64,000 bases of DNA from JBFLYC01 sp040756735 (GTDB lineage: Bacteria; Bacillota; DSM-16504; Desulfitibacterales; Desulfitibacteraceae): NCBI GenBank assembly GCA_040756735.1, contig JBFLYC010000001.1:174553-238552 (forward strand). Direction: 5' to 3'. Positions 25,990-32,743 of the stretch are shown here, one piece after another. The position numbers were made by a program, and so were the translations under genes. A model generated the notes under the pieces. The model was not told the DNA's origin, did no database searches, and saw only the letters and a program-made list of their open reading frames with translations. Positions within the stretch are counted from its first letter, which is position 1, and each line of letters begins with the position of its first letter.

Positions 25990-26169
25990 TTACTTTCCTA
26001 TCAAATCATCTATTTCATTAAACTCTTTCTTGAATACAATTTCTCCTTTTGACTTTGTTCCTTTTGTTCTACCCTTAATTCGCAAAGGCTTTTTTGAGGC
26101 AAAGAATAAAGCGCCACACATGGCCCCAATTAATCCCCCTGTTATTAACCCATTAAAAAATCCCCTCAT
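25990..26169 (-). CDS. small single-helix membrane protein (YtxH-like)
   Basis: 59 residues from the ATG at 26169 (GAAGGTGAAGG upstream; the earlier ATG has no ribosome site). MRGFFNGLITGGLIGAM and CGALFFASKK form a Gly-rich membrane helix of the YtxH/glycine-zipper type, followed by a very basic segment (RIKGRTKGTKSK) and an acidic end. It ends 2 bp before the AI-2E permease, so probably translated with it. Function unknown. Confidence 0.72.
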   Translation of the reverse strand: MRGFFNGLITGGLIGAMCGALFFASKKPLRIKGRTKGTKSKGEIVFKKEFNEIDDLIGK

Positions 26170-26201
26170 AACCTTCACCTTCTTCATTATTAACTATCAG
26201 C

Positions 26202-26351
26202 TTAAACCACAGTTTTTTTTAAAGAACCATCCTCTTCTACCTGGAATACCTCTTTTTTGCTGTTATACTCAACTAAACAGTTCCAACAATAGTATTGTTC
26301 AGTTCCTATTCTGCCAACAGAACGACCATTACATACCGGGCAATTAAACAT
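26202..26351 (-). CDS. 49-residue zinc ribbon protein
   Basis: Too short for most gene callers but well supported: ATG at 26351 with GGAGG 7 nt upstream. MFNCPVCNGRSVGRIG begins with C-x-x-C, and YYCWNCLVEYN holds the second pair, spaced as in a single zinc ribbon. The rest (VFQVEEDGSLKKTVV) is a short strand-rich tail. It starts 5 bp after the PRC-barrel stop and is followed after 32 bp by the YtxH-like gene. Likely nucleic-acid- or protein-binding; no specific function can be assigned. Confidence 0.8.
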   Translation of the reverse strand: MFNCPVCNGRSVGRIGTEQYYCWNCLVEYNSKKEVFQVEEDGSLKKTVV

Positions 26352-26356
26352 TTACA

Positions 26357-26824
26357 TTACCTCCAATCACTTTGTACAATTATTAAATTTGGTGTAATTG
26401 TCTCGAAATATCTATAGGGAATTTTTGTTTTTCCATTAATAAAGTCTTTTAGAAAACCATCTGACACCTCTAAAAATTCTATAGCGCCTCCGGGTATTGA
26501 AAATAATATGTCTGTCATATAACCAGTCTCATGCCCCCAGTTTGTGACCACCTTTACATTGAAGTATTGAGACCATTGTTTCCCACTTATTTCGACTTTA
26601 ACAGCATCCAGAGGTTCGACAATAAACCACTCACCTGCTACTCTTTTAATAACATCCAATGAAATACACAAATTGCTCTTGTTGAAAATAATACCGGTTT
26701 CCACAATAATGCCCTTGACAATTCCCTGGTCCCATTGACATATTATGTCTTTTACAACACCAGACTGTTTGTAGGGCAACTGCCAATGAATATCTTTTCC
26801 CATGAAATCTTTAGTCCTATACAT
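26357..26824 (-). CDS. PRC-barrel domain protein
   Basis: 155 residues with two tandem beta-rich PRC-barrel-like units: MYRTKDFMGKDI, SGVVKDIICQWDQGIVKGIIVE, then GYMTDILFSIPGGAIEFLEVSDGFLKDFINGKTKIPY (as shorter segments). PRC barrels occur in photosynthetic reaction centre H subunits, RimM and sporulation proteins such as YlmC. A sporulation or membrane-associated scaffold role is possible. It lies downstream of a perfect dyad (26843-26860) and begins the run to the AI-2E permease. Confidence 0.78.
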   Translation of the reverse strand: MYRTKDFMGKDIHWQLPYKQSGVVKDIICQWDQGIVKGIIVETGIIFNKSNLCISLDVIKRVAGEWFIVEPLDAVKVEISGKQWSQYFNVKVVTNWGHETGYMTDILFSIPGGAIEFLEVSDGFLKDFINGKTKIPYRYFETITPNLIIVQSDWR

Positions 26825-26842
26825 TTCAATTCCTTTGCAATT

Positions 26843-26860
26843 AATACTGTAGTCAGTATT
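26843..26860. promoter_or_regulatory. perfect dyad before the PRC-barrel gene
   Basis: AATACTG-TAGT-CAGTATT, a perfect 7+7 inverted repeat 19 nt upstream of the PRC start and just after the mnmA terminator. Shape and position suit an operator; the cognate regulator is not identified. Confidence 0.45.
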
Positions 26861-26874
26861 TTTACCTTATTTAA

Positions 26875-26904
26875 TAAAAAAAATGCGCCTAAGGTTGCGC
26901 ATTT
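26875..26904 (-). terminator. terminator of the iscR-iscS-iscU-mnmA operon
   Basis: Arms AAATGCGC and GCGCATTT on the - strand around AACCTTAG, then an eight-T run. The 5' arm starts at the mnmA stop codon itself. Confidence 0.88.
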
Positions 26905-27983
26905 TAAAATCTATTAATAATTATTCCTCCGCCCACGACCAAATCATTCATATAATATACTGCAGCTTGCCCTGGAGTAACGGCCTTTGCAGGTTCTGCA
27001 AATTCCACCCTAACCCTTTTGTGATCATATGGATAAATCATGGCTTGAATAGGTTCTGCTTTATACCTGATCTTTACTTCCACTTCCATTGGTTCGTGCA
27101 AATCATCAATAAGGATAAAATTATTATCTTCGGAAATCAATCCTTTCGAGAACACATCCTCTTTTTTCCCAATTACAACTGTATTTTTTTCAGGAATAAT
27201 ATCTATTACATATGCAGGATAACCAAGTGCCAAACCTAACCCTTTACGTTGACCTATAGTATAAAAAGGTATCCCTTCATGAGTACCTAATTGATTACCA
27301 AACTTGTCAATAAAAGGACCCTTTTTTATATCTTTCACTTTGTCCTGTATGAAATTTCGGTAGTTATCATCTGGTACAAAACAGATTTCCTGACTTTCGG
27401 GTTTATCAGCTACACGCAAATCCAGTTTTGCTGCAATCTCCCTAATTTCTACTTTTTCGTATTCCCCCAACGGCATAAGTGTTTTTGCCAACTGCTCTTG
27501 GTTAAATCCGTATAACACATATGTTTGGTCTTTGTTAACATCTTTAGCCTTACTCATAAGGTATCTGTTTCTGTTGCCATCGTAAAATATTTTAGCATAA
27601 TGCCCAGTTGCAATATAATCTACTCCCAAGGAAATGGCTTTTTTTAATAGGGCATCAAATTTGACAAATCGGTTGCATGCAATACAGGGATTTGGTGTTC
27701 TGCCCATTAAATATTCATTAAGAAAGTAGTTAATTACTTTCTCTTGAAATAGCTGACGAAAATTAAGTACATAAAAAGGTATATCTAGTTTATTAGCAAC
27801 ACTTCTAGCATCATCAACCGCAGTTAAACTACAGCAACCAGCATCACCTTCTCGGGGCATTTGGTCGTGGGGCCATATCTGCATTGTTACACCCAAAACA
27901 TCGTAACCCTTATTTTTTAATAGGTAAGCTGCTACAGAACTATCTACCCCTCCGCTCATTGCCACCAAGGCTTTTTCTGGCAT
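26904..27983 (-). CDS. mnmA: tRNA-specific 2-thiouridylase
   Basis: Adds sulfur to wobble U34 of Lys, Glu and Gln tRNAs. 359 residues. PP-loop SGGVDSSVAAYLL; first catalytic Cys in TPNPCIACNRFVKF; second Cys in PESQEICFVPDDNYR; GTHEGIPFYTIGQRKGLGLA; MYTGQ-type end VTPGQAAVYY. An extra Cys pair (AGCCSL) near residue 52 is common in clostridial forms. The sulfur donor is the cysteine desulfurase encoded two genes upstream, after iscU, which explains the operon. Confidence 0.95.
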   Translation of the reverse strand: MPEKALVAMSGGVDSSVAAYLLKNKGYDVLGVTMQIWPHDQMPREGDAGCCSLTAVDDARSVANKLDIPFYVLNFRQLFQEKVINYFLNEYLMGRTPNPCIACNRFVKFDALLKKAISLGVDYIATGHYAKIFYDGNRNRYLMSKAKDVNKDQTYVLYGFNQEQLAKTLMPLGEYEKVEIREIAAKLDLRVADKPESQEICFVPDDNYRNFIQDKVKDIKKGPFIDKFGNQLGTHEGIPFYTIGQRKGLGLALGYPAYVIDIIPEKNTVVIGKKEDVFSKGLISEDNNFILIDDLHEPMEVEVKIRYKAEPIQAMIYPYDHKRVRVEFAEPAKAVTPGQAAVYYMNDLVVGGGIIINRF

Positions 27984-28000
27984 TAGACTCCACTCCTGGA

Positions 28001-28390
28001 TTAAATTGATTTTGACATTTTATCCATGATTTTAGACTTATAATCAGCTATAGCTTTTTGTAGTGCATCAGCAGCGAGATTTGAACAGTGCATTTTAGTT
28101 CCTGGAAGACCTCCTAATGCTTCGGCAACCATTTTATTGGTAATTTTTTCTGCTTCCTGGATACTTTTCCCTTTAGCTAATTCAGTTGCCATACTGCTAG
28201 TTGCAATAGCTGCCCCACACCCGAAAGTTTTAAACTTAATATCTTCAATTACATTATTATTAACTTTCAAATACATTTTCATAATGTCTCCACAGACTGG
28301 GTTGCCTACTTGACCTACCCCATCTGGGTTATCAATTTCCCCCACGTTTTTGGGATTTGTAAAATGCTCCATAACCTTATCGCTGTACAT
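28001..28390 (-). CDS. iscU: Fe-S cluster scaffold protein (NifU N-terminal/IscU)
   Basis: 129 residues, scaffold for [2Fe-2S]/[4Fe-4S] assembly. Three conserved cluster ligands: Cys in VGNPVCGDIM, in FKTFGCGAAIA, and in LPGTKMHCSNLAADAL; the Asp after the first Cys (GD) is present. YSDKVMEHFTNPKNVGEI is the family N-terminus. It follows iscS by 13 bp and precedes mnmA by 17 bp. Confidence 0.95.
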   Translation of the reverse strand: MYSDKVMEHFTNPKNVGEIDNPDGVGQVGNPVCGDIMKMYLKVNNNVIEDIKFKTFGCGAAIATSSMATELAKGKSIQEAEKITNKMVAEALGGLPGTKMHCSNLAADALQKAIADYKSKIMDKMSKSI

Positions 28391-28403
28391 AAATTCTCCT
28401 CCC

Positions 28404-29570
28404 TTATTTGCTTTTGTTATACAAAGGTGACATTGCTCTTAGTCTATCAACTATTTCAGGCAATACCTCCAAAACATATTGAATATCTTCTTCAGTATTT
28501 TCCATTCCTAACGTCATGCGTAATGAACCATGAGCTGCTTCGTGGGATAATCCCATAGCAAGTAACACATGTGAGGGGTCTAGGGACCCTGAGGTACATG
28601 CTGATCCACTTGATGCTGCTATTCCTCTCATATCAAGACTAAGAAGCAAAGATTCACCTTCTATAAATTCAATACTGACATTTACATTTGATGGAATTCT
28701 TTTAACTGGGTGGCCATTAAGTCGCGTGTGGGGGATTTTTTCCAAAATTCCCTTAATAAGTGTATCTCTTAAATGGGTAAGTTTGTTTGCTTCATTTGCC
28801 ATTTCTTGTACTGCAAGCTCTGCAGCAAGGCCAAAACCCACTATGCCTGGTAAATTCTCTGTTCCCGGTCTGATTTTTCTTTCTTGAGCGCCCCCATAAA
28901 CAATTGATTGCATCTTAATGCCCTTTTTAACATATAAAAAACCTGCTCCTTTAGGTCCATATATTTTATGGCTTGAAGCGGATAACATGTCCACATTCAG
29001 GTCTTGAACATTTACAGGAATTTTCCCAAAGCTTTGTACCGCATCTGTGTGAAAGATAACTCCCTTTTCTTTAGCTATAGCACCCATTTTTGCAATATCT
29101 TGTATGGTTCCTACTTCATTGTTAACATGCATAATTGTAGCAAGTATTGTTTCAGGTTTAATTGCTTGTTTAAAATTCTCAATTCCAACGATTCCATTTT
29201 CGTCAACTGGCAGATAAGTGACATTGAAGCCTCTTTTTTCCAGGTATTTACATGCATCCATAACAGCATGATGTTCAATAGCAGAAGTTATAATATGATT
29301 ACCCTTCTTATTATATGCAAAAGCACAACCTATAATTGCAAGGTTGTCTGCTTCAGTGCCTCCACTGGTGAAATAAATTTCTTTTGTTTCACAACCAAGT
29401 ATCTTTGCAATCCTTTCCCTAGCTTGTTCCATTGCTTTTTTTGCTTCTCTGCCAAAACTATGAATACTAGACGGATTACCATATTTATCAAGCATATATT
29501 CTGTCATTAGATCTACTACTTCTTTTCTAACTTTTGTAGTGGCGCTATGATCAAGATATACTTTTTTCAC
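28404..29570 (-). CDS. iscS: cysteine desulfurase (NifS/IscS)
   Basis: PLP enzyme that takes sulfur from cysteine, 388 residues. YLDHSATTKVR start, TSGGTEADNLAI, HVNNEVGTIQDI, the PLP Lys in SASSHKIYGPKG, the active-site Cys in SGSACTSGS, and SLRMTLG at the C-terminus. The loop around the active Cys is of the class I (IscS/NifS) type. Start GTG, 3 bp after the iscR stop, so translation is coupled. Supplies iscU and mnmA. Confidence 0.95.
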   Translation of the reverse strand: MKKVYLDHSATTKVRKEVVDLMTEYMLDKYGNPSSIHSFGREAKKAMEQARERIAKILGCETKEIYFTSGGTEADNLAIIGCAFAYNKKGNHIITSAIEHHAVMDACKYLEKRGFNVTYLPVDENGIVGIENFKQAIKPETILATIMHVNNEVGTIQDIAKMGAIAKEKGVIFHTDAVQSFGKIPVNVQDLNVDMLSASSHKIYGPKGAGFLYVKKGIKMQSIVYGGAQERKIRPGTENLPGIVGFGLAAELAVQEMANEANKLTHLRDTLIKGILEKIPHTRLNGHPVKRIPSNVNVSIEFIEGESLLLSLDMRGIAASSGSACTSGSLDPSHVLLAMGLSHEAAHGSLRMTLGMENTEEDIQYVLEVLPEIVDRLRAMSPLYNKSK

Positions 29571-29573
29571 ATG

Positions 29574-29999
29574 TTATTCCTCCCGTTGTTTTGCTTCGGC
29601 GCACATCTGCGCCAAGGAAATTGAATCTACTACAGAAGTAATACTGTCCCTTACTTTTTCCCAAACCCCCCTGGCAACACAGGTATCTGCCCTATGACAT
29701 ACCTTGATATCATCTTCAATTACACAGTCCATGGGACCAATTGGCCCTTCTAAGGTTCTGAGTATATCTCCAACCTTAATGTTAGAAGCGTCCTTTGCTA
29801 ACCGGTATCCTCCTTGTGCTCCCCTGATGCTTTCAACCAATCCAGCTCTTCTTAAACCTGCGAGTAATTGTTCTAAATATGGTTCTGATATTGACTGGTT
29901 TTCTGCAATTGTTTTCAAAGATATGGGACCCTTTCCTTGGTTCAAGGCTAACTCTAACATGGCTCTTAATCCATACTCAGCTCTGGTGGATAGCTTCAC
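29574..29999 (-). CDS. iscR: Rrf2-family regulator IscR
   Basis: 141 residues from the GTG at 29999 (GAGGTGG upstream); the longer frame adds only VLV. Winged helix MKLSTRAEYGLRAMLELA, AENQSISEPYLEQLLAGLR, ESIRGAQGGYRLAK; three Cys for a [2Fe-2S] cluster in MDCVIEDDIKVCHRADTC. IscR-type sensors repress their own isc operon when the cluster is loaded. A site resembling the type 1 IscR box lies at 30021-30044, downstream of the promoter. Confidence 0.93.
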   Translation of the reverse strand: MKLSTRAEYGLRAMLELALNQGKGPISLKTIAENQSISEPYLEQLLAGLRRAGLVESIRGAQGGYRLAKDASNIKVGDILRTLEGPIGPMDCVIEDDIKVCHRADTCVARGVWEKVRDSITSVVDSISLAQMCAEAKQREE

Positions 30000-30020
30000 C
30001 AGTACCACCTCGCTTCATAA

Positions 30021-30044
30021 ATGCCAACCTATTTACTCGGGTAT
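30021..30044 (-). promoter_or_regulatory. IscR box candidate (isc operon autoregulation)
   Basis: On the - strand ATACCCGAGTA-AATAGGTTGGCAT. The left half is close to the E. coli type 1 IscR half-site (ATAsyyGACTr); the right half is partly inverted. It begins about 12 nt after the -10 box, in the transcription start/early transcribed region, suiting repression. Confidence 0.6.
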
Positions 30045-30055
30045 TCCTATCATCA

Positions 30056-30083
30056 ATATTACCTTTTTTTACATAGATGTCAA
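30056..30083 (-). promoter_or_regulatory. sigma-A promoter of the isc operon
   Basis: TTGACA (30078-30083), 16 nt spacer, TAATAT (30056-30061) on the - strand. It lies between the rarA stop and the IscR-like site; expected start point about 30049. Confidence 0.72.
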
Positions 30084-30087
30084 TATT

Positions 30088-30112
30088 AATTCAGAGTTTT
30101 TTACTCGGAATT
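30088..30112. promoter_or_regulatory. imperfect palindrome at the rarA stop, possible second IscR-type site
   Basis: AATTCCGAGT-AAAAA-ACTCTGAATT (9 of 10 positions paired), spanning the end of rarA just upstream of the isc -35 box. It shares CCGAGTAAA with the box at 30021-30044. No T-run follows, so it is not a typical terminator; an operator is a better guess. Confidence 0.45.
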
Positions 30113-31405
30113 AATTTTTCCTTTTTTTTCAGATTTATTCTTTGGAATATAATAACGTTTTCCCTTTAGTTTGTCGGGTAGGTATTGTTGTTCAACCCAG
30201 TTTCCTTCGTAATCATGCGGGTATAAATAACCCAATCCTTTACCGAGCATTTTAGCGCCTTTATAATGGCTGTCAGCAAGATGAGGCGGAACTTGACCTG
30301 AATGACCTTTTCTTACGTCCTCTAAAGCTGAATCTATTGCCGTAATAACCGAGTTGCTCTTGGGAGCCAATGCCAGGTAGATGGCTGCTTGGGCAAGATT
30401 AATCCTGGCTTCAGGCATCCCAACATACTCAAGGGCTTGAAAAGCAGCTACAGCTATTAATAAACCCTGTGGATCAGCAATACCTATATCTTCAGATGCG
30501 TGAACAATCATACGTCTGGCTATGAATCTAGGGTCTTCACCCGCATCTAACATTCTGGCCAAGTAATGAACAGCTGCATCAGGATCTGAACCCCTTATAC
30601 TTTTAATAAATGCAGATATTACATCGTAGTGATAATCTCCTTGTTTATCATACTGAACTGCAGACCTTTGAAGACAGTCCTCAATGGTACTTAATTCAAT
30701 TTCTATTACACCCTCCTCATTTGGAGCAGTGGATAATACTGCCATTTCTAAAGCATTTAAAGCAATTCTTGCATCTCCAGAAGCAGAATCTATAAGATGG
30801 TCCCTGGCTTCCTGGGAAATAATGAACTCAATATTTCCCAGTCCCTTCACTTTATCCAGTGATGCTCTTTCTATAATGGCTGCCAAATTAGCATAATTTA
30901 AAGGATGTAAAGTGAATATTCTCGTACGAGAACGTAATGGTCCACTAATTTCAAAATATGGATTTTCTGTAGTGGCTCCAATCAATACTACTATCCCTTG
31001 TTCAACCGAAGGTAGTAAGGCATCTTGTTGAGCCTTGTTAAACCTATGTATTTCGTCTATGAAGAGGATAGTTCTTTGTTGATACATTCCTAAACGCTCT
31101 TCAGCTTCCTTAATTACTTGCCTCAATTCAGCTACCCCTGTTGTTACAGCATTGATACTTACAAAGTATCTTTTTGTAAGATTTGCTATAACGCGAGCTA
31201 AAGTAGTTTTCCCTACACCAGGAGGACCATAAAAAATCATGGAATCTAAGCGATCCGCTTCAACTGCTCTCCTAAGATACTTACCTTTGGCAAGAAGGTG
31301 TTCCTGTCCCACAAATTCCCCAAGATCATTGGGACGCATTCTCGCTGCGAGTGGGGCTATCTTTCCTAAGCTTTTTTCCTTTGCATATGAAAAAAGACTA
31401 TCCAT
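30101..31405 (-). CDS. rarA: replication-associated recombination protein A (AAA ATPase)
   Basis: 434 residues from the ATG at 31405 with AAAGGGAGG upstream. Acts at stalled replication forks with clamp loader and SSB. RMRPNDLGEFVGQEHLL, Walker A GPPGVGKTTLARVIA, Walker B TILFIDEIHRFNKAQQD, sensor VLIGATTENPYFE, arginine-finger region SRTRIFTL, and the C-terminal tetramerisation region (PDAAVHYLARMLDAGEDPRFIARR). Its stop overlaps the isc control region. Confidence 0.95.
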   Translation of the reverse strand: MDSLFSYAKEKSLGKIAPLAARMRPNDLGEFVGQEHLLAKGKYLRRAVEADRLDSMIFYGPPGVGKTTLARVIANLTKRYFVSINAVTTGVAELRQVIKEAEERLGMYQQRTILFIDEIHRFNKAQQDALLPSVEQGIVVLIGATTENPYFEISGPLRSRTRIFTLHPLNYANLAAIIERASLDKVKGLGNIEFIISQEARDHLIDSASGDARIALNALEMAVLSTAPNEEGVIEIELSTIEDCLQRSAVQYDKQGDYHYDVISAFIKSIRGSDPDAAVHYLARMLDAGEDPRFIARRMIVHASEDIGIADPQGLLIAVAAFQALEYVGMPEARINLAQAAIYLALAPKSNSVITAIDSALEDVRKGHSGQVPPHLADSHYKGAKMLGKGLGYLYPHDYEGNWVEQQYLPDKLKGKRYYIPKNKSEKKGKINSE

Positions 31406-31460
31406 GGAGATTCCTCCCTTTTGTAGAATTATTAGAAGTACTTGTAACTCTATATAAGAG

Positions 31461-31524
31461 AAAGCTTTCAACTCATTTTTAGTATCACAAAACGGCAGAT
31501 TTACTAAAAGGAGCTGAAAGCTTT
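31461..31524. repeat. long inverted repeat between trxA and rarA
   Basis: Arms of 24 and 23 nt (31461-31484 and 31502-31524), nearly complementary with one bulge and two mismatches, around a 17 nt loop. On the - strand it would form a stem of about 21 bp. No strong T-run follows in either direction (CTCTTATAT on -), so it is a weak terminator of trxA, an mRNA stabiliser, or a small relic of a mobile element. Confidence 0.6.
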
Positions 31525-31542
31525 ATTTAAAAATATATGTCC

Positions 31543-31872
31543 TCAAGCATATTTCTTTAATATACCAGTCAATTCATTTTTAGTTTTATATCCAATAATT
31601 CTTTCAACCTCTTCTCCCTTTTTAAAAACTATTAGCGTTGGAATACTCATAACACCAAACTGAGTGGGTGTTTGTGGATTATCGTCAACGTTAAGCTTAC
31701 AAATCTTTATTTTTTCTGAGAACTCATTTGCAATTTCATCGATTATTGGTGCAATCATTTTACAGGGACCACACCAGGCTGCCCAAAAGTCAACTAAAAC
31801 TGGTTTTTCACATTGCATAACCTCATTTTCAAAGTCATCATCTTTAATATTTAATATTTTCTCATTTGCCAC
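31543..31872 (-). CDS. trxA: thioredoxin
   Basis: 109 residues from a GTG at 31872 preceded by AAAGGAG; the longer frame to 31923 is not thioredoxin-like. Active-site WCGPC in VDFWAAWCGPCKMIAP, cis-Pro in VMSIPTLIVFKKGEE, and the buried Asp (LVDFW). Cytosolic disulfide reductant. It has its own promoter (31942-31970). Confidence 0.95.
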   Translation of the reverse strand: MANEKILNIKDDDFENEVMQCEKPVLVDFWAAWCGPCKMIAPIIDEIANEFSEKIKICKLNVDDNPQTPTQFGVMSIPTLIVFKKGEEVERIIGYKTKNELTGILKKYA

Positions 31873-31941
31873 TTTGGCATTCTCCTTTCGATATATTTTA
31901 GAATTAACTACTAAAATTGGCAAACATTTAACGCATATGCA

Positions 31942-31970
31942 ATTATATTACATATTCTCAATGCATGCAA
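31942..31970 (-). promoter_or_regulatory. sigma-A promoter of trxA
   Basis: TTGCAT (31965-31970), 17 nt spacer, TATAAT (31942-31947) on the - strand, about 70 nt upstream of the trxA GTG. Confidence 0.6.
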
Positions 31971-32006
31971 TACAGAGCCACTAATAGATTACTTATGGAA
32001 TCATGG

Positions 32007-32723
32007 TCAAGATTTTAAAAAGGATTGGATGACGTAATAAGCTAAATAAAATCCAGCCACTGCAGGGACAAAAGATACAGAGCCTGGTATTTTGTTTTTA
32101 CCTGGTGGGGGGGGCTCCTTAGACTCAAATTTAGGTTCTATAGGAATGTCAGGAGAAAAAACTACAGGCACTCCCCTGGTTATGCCAAGGTTTCTTAGTT
32201 CCTTCCTTACTACTCTTGCTAAAGGGCATCCCCTGGTTTCAGATATGTCTGCTATGGTCAAAGTCAAAGGATTTAGCCTGTTTCCTGCTCCCATACTCGA
32301 TATTATAGGTATGTTGTTTGCTATACATCTATGAATAATATCAATTTTAGCCGAAACATTATCAACTGCATCAATAATGTAATCATAGGAGGTGTTGACA
32401 ATCTGCACATCTTTTTCGATAGAATAAAACTCTTGTAGAGCAACCACTTCAGCCTTAGGATTAATCTGTAGAATACGCTCTTTCATGACCTTAACCTTAG
32501 GCTGACCTATAGTATTATCCAACGCATGAATCTGACGATTAATATTGGTAATAGCTACAACATCATGATCCATAATAGTCAAGTGGCCAACCCCCGTGCG
32601 TGCTAAAGCCTCAGCAGCATGAGACCCTACGCCTCCTATACCAATAACCATAACCCTTTTCTTGTTGATATCCTGTAAGGAATCAGAACCTAGCAACATT
32701 TCTGTTCTTGAAAAACGATGCAT
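32007..32723 (-). CDS. tcdA: tRNA threonylcarbamoyladenosine dehydratase
   Basis: E1-like enzyme that cyclises t6A37 of tRNA to ct6A. 238 residues from the ATG at 32723 (GGGG 7 nt upstream). MHRFSRTEMLLG, nucleotide-binding VIGIGGVGSHAAEALARTGVG, DHDVVAITNINRQIHA, IDAVDNVSAKI, ISSMGAGNRLNP, GSVSFVPAVAGFYLA. Matches YrvM of Bacillus, which also lies next to aspS and hisS. It starts 21 bp after the aspS stop. Confidence 0.92.
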   Translation of the reverse strand: MHRFSRTEMLLGSDSLQDINKKRVMVIGIGGVGSHAAEALARTGVGHLTIMDHDVVAITNINRQIHALDNTIGQPKVKVMKERILQINPKAEVVALQEFYSIEKDVQIVNTSYDYIIDAVDNVSAKIDIIHRCIANNIPIISSMGAGNRLNPLTLTIADISETRGCPLARVVRKELRNLGITRGVPVVFSPDIPIEPKFESKEPPPPGKNKIPGSVSFVPAVAGFYLAYYVIQSFLKS

Positions 32724-32743
32724 ATTATACCCCATAAATATAC

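Noticed and set aside
31405..31542. 6S or other structured RNA between rarA and trxA
   Set aside because: Only one simple hairpin and too short for 6S; treated as an inverted repeat.
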